Assembly: GCF_900452515.1 (NCBI RefSeq)
Contig: NZ_UGNW01000001.1
Span: 2,232,001 to 2,296,000, forward strand
Direction: 5' to 3'
DNA from: Legionella birminghamensis
GTDB lineage: Bacteria > Pseudomonadota > Gammaproteobacteria > Legionellales > Legionellaceae
DNA length: 64,000 nucleotides
Shown here: piece by piece, positions 17,943 to 25,728 of the stretch
How the letters are laid out: each line of letters starts with the position of its first letter
Numbering within the stretch: position 1 is the stretch's first letter
Translations under genes and position numbers: made by a program
The notes under the pieces: model-generated
Told to the model about the DNA's origin: nothing
The model's database searches: none
What the model saw: only the letters and a program-made list of their open reading frames with translations

Positions 17943-19557
17943 AAGCGTCTCCCTGTTTAGGGATAGACAAACGCGTTTCTGTCATGGTCGAGCAAGGTTT
18001 TTGGAAAAATGCATAATTAGTTTCCGCAAATGTACAACCTGCTGTTAGAGCCGATGGTGATTGTAAACCGTTAGTCTGGCCATTTTTGTTCGTGACCAAC
18101 ATAATAATTGTATCTAAACTGATTTTTATTTTCCTGGCATCTTCAAAATTCAGGGTATCCAATTCGATATTTAGCTTATCTTTAATCTGTTTAAGAACTG
18201 CTTCATTCCATCCAAGACAACAGGATACGATGAGCTTTTTTATCATTGAATCAATCTGATCATGGGGCTCAGATAAGGAGTTCAAAATTTCATATAGCGC
18301 TAAAATGACCCTAGCAGCCTCATTTAAATTATGAATGGCCTTCAATCGGGCATCTGCAGATAAGCCTGTAAATCGCTCCTGATATTGTTCTAGTCCAATA
18401 CGGCACAAGCTAAGAATTTCAGCAACATCAAGTGCGGTTGGGGTATTCCTGATTTGATAAAAATCGCTTGGCTTTTTTAATAGGTCAAATAAAACATTAT
18501 TTCTATTTTCTACACGGGTGGTATAGCCTTTACTATCCGTTATTTCACGGACTTTTACTTCAATCATTGTTTTTAGTTCATCATCAATCGATTCAAAACG
18601 ACATTTCTCTTTAAAATTCTGAGGTGTCAAAGGATGAAGCCCTAATGCATCTAGTTGAATTATTTCTCTTTGAAAAGTTCCCCATGAATCATAAACGGCA
18701 TATTGGACCCAGGAGTATAAACCACTCCCGCTTACATCATCGGGGTTTAAATAGACGTATATGGTTTGTTTGGAGGGAGCTTCTGGGGGAGGGTTAAATT
18801 CAAACTGATATTCGCCCAGCCAGTCACCGAAAATCCAGTCTGTATACCAGCGAATACGCTCTGAAAAAGGGGTAAAAAACACATGCAGCATTTTAACAAT
18901 ATCATCTCGCCATGCGTCAGCATCGGCAATATCATAACGCTTGGCTCGCCCGTAATCGATTAAATGAGGAGTGCCCTTTTCATTAACGACAATGTTTTTT
19001 CCATGGATATCACCATGAATATACGGTGTTTTTGAAAGGGATTTTTTTCCAGTATGTATTTCATTTAAAGCAAGAGCAATTTTAATTCCGAGCTCATATC
19101 GCTTATCGAGCGAGGCCTTATGCCTATTAATATATTCAAATAAGCGAATACCGAGAAATTGATAGGCAATATAATGCTTTACGGGGTTTTTCTTTGAGCG
19201 GCTTGTCCGTGTTACTCTTTGTCCAGCCATTCCTAAATCTTGAGCTACTTTAGACTCCTCGGCAGAATTAGCAGCTTCCTTTTCATTCGTAACCACTTTT
19301 AAAGCGATTAAATGACCACTTTCCCCTTCAGCCAGTTTTGCATGACCATTTATTCCTGCCCCCAGATAGATCCCTTTACCTGAAATAGCAATAATCTGCC
19401 GATCTATAATTATAAATGAGTGATTTAAAATACCGGGATAATCTTTCCTGCGCAATTTATTACCGTCCGGCAATAGCCTCCCTTCTGGCATTAATATTTT
19501 TTTGGCAAAATCCCATTCAAATGCCCTTTCTTCTACTGACCATTCGATTTCAGGCAT
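17920..19557 (-). CDS. Eukaryotic-like Ser/Thr protein kinase
   Basis: 545 residues. The N-terminal ~230 residues are a kinase fold with every catalytic element visible: glycine-rich GKGIYLGAGINGHAKLA (60-76), ALK lysine at 87, catalytic loop HGDIHGKN (Asp183, Asn188) and DYG (Asp201) in place of DFG. Residues ~290-545 have no recognised domain and may bind substrate. Legionella delivers several kinases of this kind (LegK group) into host cells, which is the likeliest role. The alternative is a local role with the double-glycine peptide encoded 196 bp upstream on the same strand. It overlaps the next gene by 23 bp. Confidence 0.85.
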   Translation of the reverse strand: MPEIEWSVEERAFEWDFAKKILMPEGRLLPDGNKLRRKDYPGILNHSFIIIDRQIIAISGKGIYLGAGINGHAKLAEGESGHLIALKVVTNEKEAANSAEESKVAQDLGMAGQRVTRTSRSKKNPVKHYIAYQFLGIRLFEYINRHKASLDKRYELGIKIALALNEIHTGKKSLSKTPYIHGDIHGKNIVVNEKGTPHLIDYGRAKRYDIADADAWRDDIVKMLHVFFTPFSERIRWYTDWIFGDWLGEYQFEFNPPPEAPSKQTIYVYLNPDDVSGSGLYSWVQYAVYDSWGTFQREIIQLDALGLHPLTPQNFKEKCRFESIDDELKTMIEVKVREITDSKGYTTRVENRNNVLFDLLKKPSDFYQIRNTPTALDVAEILSLCRIGLEQYQERFTGLSADARLKAIHNLNEAARVILALYEILNSLSEPHDQIDSMIKKLIVSCCLGWNEAVLKQIKDKLNIELDTLNFEDARKIKISLDTIIMLVTNKNGQTNGLQSPSALTAGCTFAETNYAFFQKPCSTMTETRLSIPKQGDAFANRETR

Positions 19558-19645
19558 AAAACAATTTTCCTTTAAGATGTTTTTTTGTCAAAAAAGAGCG
19601 GTTAATATACCATAAGCGGCTTTATTGATCAATTTATGATCGCCC

Positions 19646-19679
19646 AGGCTTACGCAGTCATCGCGTAAGTAATTAGCCT
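19646..19679 (-). other. Hairpin in the leader between peptide and kinase genes
   Basis: CTTACGC and GCGTAAG form a perfect 7-bp stem with a 7-nt loop, extended by AGGCT/AGCCT. No T-run follows on the minus strand, so it is not a simple terminator. It could tune read-through or mRNA stability between the peptide gene and the kinase. Confidence 0.35.
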
Positions 19680-19753
19680 GAATTTTAGTGATCTGATTAT
19701 AGCTCCGGGAGCTGCTTAATCCAGAAGCGAAAGAGTGAATATGGATGAGAGGC

Positions 19754-19942
19754 TTATTTGTGTTTCTTTTTGTTTTTTTTCTTGTCTTTCTGTTTGCCGC
19801 CACCAGTCTTCAGCCACATGTCGCTACTCCCCATGTCGCCAACCCCCAGGTCGCCGCCGCCAACCCCCCCTGAGAGTTTTTCCAGTTCAGTATCTGAAAC
19901 TTTATCCAGTATTTTATCTTTTGGTGTAGATTTTTCTGACAT
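19754..19942 (-). CDS. Double-glycine leader peptide (bacteriocin/RiPP-like precursor)
   Basis: 62 residues from the ATG at 19942, which has CAGGAG five bases upstream. Residues 1-26 form a classic double-glycine leader: DKVSDTELEKLSGG, with the ELxxLSGG spacing recognised by C39 peptidase-type ABC transporters. The predicted mature part is 36 residues: a Gly/Asp-rich section (VGGGDLGVGDMGSSDMW) and a lysine-rich tail (KQKDKKKNKKKHK). It may be an exported peptide or, since the tail is strongly cationic, a membrane- or nucleic-acid-binding one. No transporter gene is nearby. A strong promoter and a palindrome precede it (19957-20005). A one-base change in its A8 run would fuse it to a further open frame ending at 19588. 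Confidence 0.7.
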   Translation of the reverse strand: MSEKSTPKDKILDKVSDTELEKLSGGVGGGDLGVGDMGSSDMWLKTGGGKQKDKKKNKKKHK

Positions 19943-19956
19943 AAGTATCTCCTGTG

Positions 19957-20005
19957 GCAAGATATCTTGCTTATCTAGTATAGAAAATGTTTAAATATTT
20001 ATCAA
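19957..20005 (-). promoter_or_regulatory. Promoter and 14-bp palindrome of the double-glycine peptide gene
   Basis: On the minus strand TTGATA (20000-20005), a 17-bp spacer and TATACT (19977-19982) make a good sigma-70 promoter. The expected transcription start falls at the edge of a perfect palindrome, GCAAGATATCTTGC (19957-19970), a likely operator just upstream of the CAGGAG ribosome-binding site. Confidence 0.6.
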
Positions 20006-20218
20006 CTAAACGGTGGCAATTTACTAAATAATCACAAATTCACTACTTATTGATTGGGGCAGTTTTCCGATGCTCATTCACTCTGATTCTAAGCTGCCCA
20101 AAGGCTAATGGTGGCAGAAAGAGATTAAGCAGCATTGTAACCTTAGGCAACGAAGCTTTTACTTCCTTTCAAATTAAAAGGCGCTATCATTAGATCTTTT
20201 TAAAGAAGATTTAAATAG

Positions 20219-22243
20219 ATGCTGACTGCCCAGTTTTTAGAGCAATTAATTTCAAGCTATATTAAGAGACCTTCGGATTTTCATCTCCATACATGTCCTG
20301 TAACCCAAAAAATCATGGAGCAAGAGTCAGCCTTCGCCTATGAGTATATCCGAGGAATTACCGGCTTGTTGGCTGATGGATTGCCGCTTGAAGCGAATGA
20401 AGAAATCCGATTTCTTTTAGAAGAACGATGGCTTTTTATTAAAAAAACAGCCTGGGCTTATCCGCGGCATCCTTTTTTGCCAATTAATCAACTCTGCTTA
20501 CAGATTGCAGAGCAAATTGCGGGTGAGGATGAAGCGATTTGCCAAATCCTGATGCCAGGCATCAGGAAGATTGGCCGTATCCCCGCAAGCACTCGCGCTT
20601 TAAAGGAGAACACTGAGGAAAATGGCCATTTTCCCGTCCATAAATTTATTTTGGCAAAAAAAGAGGGAGTCTTGCTGCCTCTCGAGACTATGTGTACTGA
20701 TGCCCAAGAGGCCCTAAATACAAGAGGATCTGTTTTTAATATTGAAACGCCATCAATCTTTAAGGAGTTTCTTACATTTCTGTGGGTGCTTGGTACCAGC
20801 GTTGACAAGATAGCGGAATTTACTGCCCCCTGTGTTTCCCGTTTTGAAGATCTGAGCAATCTTATTGTCAATCCTGACTTATTAAAGGCTCTGCTTCTTC
20901 AGATTGCCCCACGTGCTGATGGATTCCTAGATATTGTTCGACTCTATCCATTGCTGAATGTCTTAACCGAAGAGGAGCAGAAAAAATTTATTAACAAGCC
21001 CTTATTAAACAAAATGATTAGTCAGATTGAATCGCTAGTCAGTTATGAAAGAATAAAATATGCATTCAAACCTGCTTTAATGTCGCAAGTTGACACAATT
21101 CTGATGGCAAAAATGAGGAATGAAGTCCATGGTTTAGCGGATTTAAAAGCATTGGTTCAACGATTTAGTGGAGGAGGCCCTATATTAGGGTTGCTTCGGG
21201 AATTTAAAAATAATCTGGATCAATATTTTGATAATGATATTGAGGAAGCATTAAAATTTTATACAAGACTCGATTCCGATTGCCAGGATTTCCTGGAGGG
21301 TTGGCTTCTGGAATTTTGCTCCCAATGGATAACCCCTGATGGTTTTGAATCCCACAGCTGGAGGATTTCTGAAGTTTTAAAAAACAAGCTGCTTGCCAAA
21401 TTATCCGAAAACACAGGCTCTTTCGCTGATTATTTGAGGCTCTTAGATAAGTGGTCAAGGTGTCCCCGCTTACTACCCAAGCTGAATGCAGTGAATAAAG
21501 AACGTTTAAAAGCCTGGGTTACCAGTGAGGAATGCCTGGAGCAATTAATTGAAAAAATGCCCGCAGGCTATAAAGAAGACGTCATCCTGGAGTTCCCCCA
21601 GCAGGTCAGCTCTCGAAGCTTCCTATACAGATACTTGCGGCTAATTCCAGGAGATTCACAGTCTGGCTTTCTGCTTGCGGTGAATCTTAAATCAATAATC
21701 ACGACTGTTCTTGAATTAGAGTTTGTGCTTGCTTTATTGAATACAAAGGGCAAAAAAGCTCAAATCCTTGCACGGTTTCAGGCTGGTGATTTAAAAAATT
21801 GTACACCCCAACGTTTTGCTGAACTTCAAAAGTCATTTACTGTCAATAACCAAGATATTATTGAAGACATTACTGAATTGAAATTAAGATGCCAATATAG
21901 GGGCGATTCTCCCTGGGGACTCGAGCAACTTGATATTTTGAAGCGCAATCTATTAGATAGCGATAGCCGAATAGCGTCAATTGCACTTATTAGGGAACTC
22001 TATGAGCAGATCAATCAAAGGCATAGTTGTTATTGCTATAATCGATTCACTTTCAGAGGATTAGAAAAGATACTAGCTCGTGAATCAGCAAGAATTTCAT
22101 ACGATTCAGATCAACCCGCTGCTGATAACGGCGTTAGTCCAAATCGAAATACATTTTGGGAAACAAACAATAACAATCGGCCTTCAATAAGTTCGGTATT
22201 CTCACAATTGCTTTCACCATCAACAGAGTATACACCCAGCTAG
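20219..22243 (+). CDS. Effector-like protein, paralogue of 37221-40721
   Basis: 674 residues without a known domain. It aligns nearly end to end with the protein at 37221-40721: both begin MLTA, share ERWLFIKKT-WAYPR-PFLPINQLCLQIAEQI and HFPVH--ILAKKEG-LLP, then TSVDKIAEF, RFSGGGPILGLLR and KWSRCPRLLP. Relative to that protein it lacks about 220 residues after position ~160 and the C-terminal ~330. Mostly helical, no signal peptide or membrane segment. The C-terminal Ser/Asn/Thr-rich tail is compatible with a Dot/Icm-type secretion signal (inference). A third, decayed copy lies at 28736-28803. Confidence 0.75.
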   Translation: MLTAQFLEQLISSYIKRPSDFHLHTCPVTQKIMEQESAFAYEYIRGITGLLADGLPLEANEEIRFLLEERWLFIKKTAWAYPRHPFLPINQLCLQIAEQIAGEDEAICQILMPGIRKIGRIPASTRALKENTEENGHFPVHKFILAKKEGVLLPLETMCTDAQEALNTRGSVFNIETPSIFKEFLTFLWVLGTSVDKIAEFTAPCVSRFEDLSNLIVNPDLLKALLLQIAPRADGFLDIVRLYPLLNVLTEEEQKKFINKPLLNKMISQIESLVSYERIKYAFKPALMSQVDTILMAKMRNEVHGLADLKALVQRFSGGGPILGLLREFKNNLDQYFDNDIEEALKFYTRLDSDCQDFLEGWLLEFCSQWITPDGFESHSWRISEVLKNKLLAKLSENTGSFADYLRLLDKWSRCPRLLPKLNAVNKERLKAWVTSEECLEQLIEKMPAGYKEDVILEFPQQVSSRSFLYRYLRLIPGDSQSGFLLAVNLKSIITTVLELEFVLALLNTKGKKAQILARFQAGDLKNCTPQRFAELQKSFTVNNQDIIEDITELKLRCQYRGDSPWGLEQLDILKRNLLDSDSRIASIALIRELYEQINQRHSCYCYNRFTFRGLEKILARESARISYDSDQPAADNGVSPNRNTFWETNNNNRPSISSVFSQLLSPSTEYTPS

Positions 22244-22324
22244 TTATGTACATCCTATTAAATTTGACCTGACAGATACTTCTAAAAAATCGGCAGCTGT
22301 CAGATCAAGTTTGACTAAAGCAAT

Positions 22325-23434
22325 TTAAGTCTTGTGGAGATTTAAAAAATAACGAGTTGCTTTAAGTTCGCCGGTTCGTTTGAGGATATTCTTTTTAACT
22401 AAGTCATTCAAATCTCTTGTCGTTGTAGCGATAGGTGCGCCTGTTATACTCATATAATTTTTAGCACTTAAACCACCTGTAAATCCATCAGGTCCCGCAT
22501 GAAATAATCTTAATAATACCTTTTCTTGCCTTGGATTAATTTTTCCTTCTGCTTCCTTTAAAATAACAGATTTCTTAATAATGAAATCAATATACAAATA
22601 TGTGCTTTGTTGGGCTTCTAAAGCAATGTTAGCGAACCATATCAACCAGGAAGTGAGATCTAAGGTTTTGCTTGCCAAACCTAGATGTTGATAATATTCC
22701 TTTCTCTTTTTTAATAATATTTTTGCCAATACTGTCATTACTGGTTTTGAAAACCCTTGAGAAAAAGCTTTTTCTGCTATAGCTCGGCCTATTCTTCCAT
22801 TCCCATCTTCAAATGGATGGATGCTCTCAAACCATAAGTGGGCTATCCCTGCTCGAGTTAATGTGGGTAAAGGCGTTGATCCGACTGGAGAGCTCTTTTC
22901 AAACCAATTAATGAATTGATTCATTTCGGCTGGAACACATGTTGAAGGAGGCGCTTCAAAATGGATTTTTCGATCATAATCAGGTCCTGAAACAATTTGC
23001 ATTGCCTCTTCATGCTTACGATATTGACCAATATTTTCTAAATGCTGGCTACCCCCCATTAAAAATTGATGCCATTCAAATAAAACCTGATGGGTTAGTG
23101 GATTAGAAATCGTTTGATATAAATTAACCATCATTTTAGCGATTCCCCGCTCTGCGGGGCTAGCTCTGGGAGCTTCTGCAGACAAGCCTAGCTCTTTTTG
23201 TATAGAAGATTGCACACTATCTCTATTTAAATGCTCTCCTTCTATTTCAGAGCTATCCAAAGCATCCGTACACATTAAATCGATAAATAAGTTTTGCTTA
23301 CCTTCCTGAGGAATGTGTTGCGAGGAACCAATAATAATACCTCCATTCTCAGTAAAACAATGCTCAATCACAGCTAATTTATCTGAGTTCCAAGTAAAAT
23401 TCGGCCAATTTTCAAGCTGCCAATTCCATTTCAT
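22325..23434 (-). CDS. Fic-family protein with DUF4172 N-terminal domain
   Basis: 369 residues from the ATG at 23434 (GAGG upstream); a start five codons earlier has no such site. The N-terminus WNWQLENWPNFTW is the DUF4172 signature and the SSEIEGE stretch resembles the inhibitory helix motif [S/T]xxxE[G/N]. The Fic core is HPFEDGNGRIGR, complete for AMP transfer, and the C-terminus is a winged helix (QEKVLLRLFHAG onward). This class of chromosomal Fic proteins AMPylates bacterial or host targets and is held off by the inhibitory helix. Single gene. Confidence 0.9.
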   Translation of the reverse strand: MKWNWQLENWPNFTWNSDKLAVIEHCFTENGGIIIGSSQHIPQEGKQNLFIDLMCTDALDSSEIEGEHLNRDSVQSSIQKELGLSAEAPRASPAERGIAKMMVNLYQTISNPLTHQVLFEWHQFLMGGSQHLENIGQYRKHEEAMQIVSGPDYDRKIHFEAPPSTCVPAEMNQFINWFEKSSPVGSTPLPTLTRAGIAHLWFESIHPFEDGNGRIGRAIAEKAFSQGFSKPVMTVLAKILLKKRKEYYQHLGLASKTLDLTSWLIWFANIALEAQQSTYLYIDFIIKKSVILKEAEGKINPRQEKVLLRLFHAGPDGFTGGLSAKNYMSITGAPIATTTRDLNDLVKKNILKRTGELKATRYFLNLHKT

Positions 23435-23542
23435 AAATAATAACCTCATATTTTATTAATCGAATAATAGCACAAAAGTGATTAATAAAGCACAAGGTTA
23501 TTAATCAGAGAGCTAAGGTACGAGTATTGCTATGCAATGTAA

Positions 23543-23779
23543 TTACTTTCCCATCATGTGTTCGTGTTTGTTTTTTGCCATACGCCGGCAGTAAAATTGA
23601 TTTTTCTTCATAATACGATATACACGTTTATGATTTACGCAGGTAAGACCTTTCTTTTTTAACTCGTGATTAAGAAGCGTTGTAACCCTGCGATAGCCAT
23701 GGCTACTGCAAGAAAATCCTACTTTTAACACACCAGTTATTTTTAGGGGGATTACCCTCTTAATTCGTGAGGACAACAA
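23543..23779 (-). pseudogene. IS3-family transposase OrfB fragment
   Basis: About 55 residues (HGYRRVTTLLNHELKKKG, VNHKRVYRIMKKNQFYCRRM) match the HTH_21 region of IS3-type OrfB just before the DDE domain. The catalytic domain, OrfA and terminal repeats are absent. It is a remnant between the two Fic genes. Confidence 0.75.
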
Positions 23780-23841
23780 GGAAAAGAATAATTTCTAATC
23801 GATTAAAATCATTTTGAATTAAGTTCACTGTCTAATATTTT

Positions 23842-25299
23842 TTACTGAGAACGAAACATTTGAGTTTGCTCACTTTTGAACATTGTTTTTGCGTGGTTTT
23901 CTTGTCCAGTGATATTAATGAAATATTGTAAGCGTGGCAATAAACTTGGCTTATGTGAAATAAAATCAATAAATTCATTGGTGTTAAATCCATATAATTT
24001 TTTTTCATTTACTAATGTTATGAAACGCTTCATGCCGCTCACAACATCTGTTATCAGACTTTGTTTGGTGCCTAAAATTATGTTATTGGGATCAGTTAAT
24101 ATGGTTGGTGGCATGCCATTTTTAACCAATAAATAATTTAATAATAACATAGAAAAAGTGCGGGTATTTCCATCACTAAAAGGATGTAGCTGCTCACATG
24201 ATTGGATAAAATCAATAATAGTTTCTAACTTTTGCAATGGCGTAGTAGCCTGACTTAATGAAAAGTCACATTTACTAATAAATTGCTGCATAGTTCTTTC
24301 TAATGTTGCTTGAGTATCGTTAGGCTGATAACTTTGCATATAGCGGAAATCAGATTTTTTTAAGCAGGTATGCACAATTGAAATGACCTCATCTATAGAT
24401 TGGCACGTTAGTAGATTATTTAAGTAAGGCTTTAAATATCGAAAGGACATATTTTTCTCGTGATCATTGTCTCCTGTGCAATACTGTTTAAAATGCTCTA
24501 TATCTCTCGTTGTTTGATTTTTTAAAATATCCTCCATGTCTTTAAAAAATGCTCGTGTAAAATTAAAACCTTCTGAGCCACCACAAGACGCATGTAAATA
24601 AATATCTTGTTTGCTTGAATGCTCTGAAAGCAATTCTTCCACAAACTCTTTAATACCTTGCTCAGACAAGTTTATACCCGTTAAACTTGAGTCAGTAATT
24701 CTAAAATCACCCTTGGCATTCATATTATCTGAGTTATCATAAAGTAAGTTAGCTACCTTGTCTGTTGCTAGTTGATGTATACGCTTTATGGTCGCAATGC
24801 TAAGGGTATTTTCTTTTTGGAAAAGCTCATCATAAGCTTGATACATAGCTCTTAAATAACCAGGCTCTGTTAATTCAAAAGTAAACCAGGCTTTATCTAG
24901 TTTGATTAAGTCACCAATGGTTAAATCGTTCATCTCTTCTTCAGATAAACACCAAGATAAAGTAAACCCTACTGACATATAAAGTGTACTGTCTTCCAAT
25001 TTTTGACATTTTTCAATTTCCGTAATGTATTTTTTTACTGTCAGTGATTGATAATTCATAGCACTCCGTCCATTTGGAAGTTTGCTATTAAACATAGGAC
25101 ATTTAATAAGCCCTCGACCATTCTGACGACAGCCATCTACAAATAAACGCCAAACTTCTTGGCTGGGGATATTATAACGTAATGTCGTTAAATCATTTTC
25201 TGCAAAGGATGCAAAAAAAGAAATACAGTCATTAAGTGCTTCTTGAACAGATTTATTTTTAAAAAAATCAAACATATGAATTTTATATTGGTTAAGCAA
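23842..25299 (-). CDS. Fic-domain protein with atypical core motif
   Basis: 485 residues. The Fic motif is HPFSDGNTRTF (about residues 378-388): the catalytic His and the Arg are kept, but the glycine after GN is Thr. The N-terminal ~200 residues are helical and unrelated to the other Fic gene. Its motif and length fit secreted Fic proteins better than the DUF4172 class, so a host-directed AMPylase or related transferase is plausible. The start may be MLNQYK (25299) or MFDFFK eight codons later; neither has a good ribosome-binding site. Confidence 0.75.
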   Translation of the reverse strand: MLNQYKIHMFDFFKNKSVQEALNDCISFFASFAENDLTTLRYNIPSQEVWRLFVDGCRQNGRGLIKCPMFNSKLPNGRSAMNYQSLTVKKYITEIEKCQKLEDSTLYMSVGFTLSWCLSEEEMNDLTIGDLIKLDKAWFTFELTEPGYLRAMYQAYDELFQKENTLSIATIKRIHQLATDKVANLLYDNSDNMNAKGDFRITDSSLTGINLSEQGIKEFVEELLSEHSSKQDIYLHASCGGSEGFNFTRAFFKDMEDILKNQTTRDIEHFKQYCTGDNDHEKNMSFRYLKPYLNNLLTCQSIDEVISIVHTCLKKSDFRYMQSYQPNDTQATLERTMQQFISKCDFSLSQATTPLQKLETIIDFIQSCEQLHPFSDGNTRTFSMLLLNYLLVKNGMPPTILTDPNNIILGTKQSLITDVVSGMKRFITLVNEKKLYGFNTNEFIDFISHKPSLLPRLQYFINITGQENHAKTMFKSEQTQMFRSQ

Positions 25300-25728
25300 T
25301 GTGTAAATTATAGACCAATAAGATTATAGCCTCTTGATAACACCAATTGAGCAGCCTCTTGTTAAACTCCAAACTAAAATATGGTATCTTTCTTTTTGAT
25401 TCATTGCCTTCACTCTATTGGTTATTTTAGAACTATAAAAATGTCCGGGCATATTATGCCGCTAAAAAAAGTACCGCTTCAGGACTGAACCGATACTTAT
25501 TACGTAATTGAATTATGCGAGGTCAAAATCTATGTTGCGGCGAATTATGACAATCAGTTTTATGGAATAATGGACTGCTATCTGCCCTCTTCTCCGTTAA
25601 AAGTTTTTTTCAATGCTATTGTTTGAGTCGTTCGCATAATACATAAGTGTTCTGCCTGTTTTATCTCTTGCATTTACATTTACATTTACCGATGCTAACA
25701 AATCTCTATATGGCCATACAAATGCATC
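25300..25728 (+). other. Intergenic region without recognisable genes
   Basis: 430 bp of AT-rich sequence between two minus-strand genes. It contains a short tandem repeat (CATTTACATTTACATTTAC near 25670). No long frame, hairpin terminator or repeat shared with the rest of the window was seen. Confidence 0.5.

Noticed and set aside
16584-19557. Lanthipeptide synthetase (LanL-like) reading of kinase plus 452-residue protein
   Set aside because: No lyase or LanC cyclase zinc ligands are visible in either protein, so only a kinase and an unknown protein are claimed.
19735-19994. Plus-strand frames rich in Phe/Cys and Pro/Ser
   Set aside because: They mirror the lysine/glycine-rich minus-strand peptide gene, which has a promoter, ribosome-binding site and recognisable leader.
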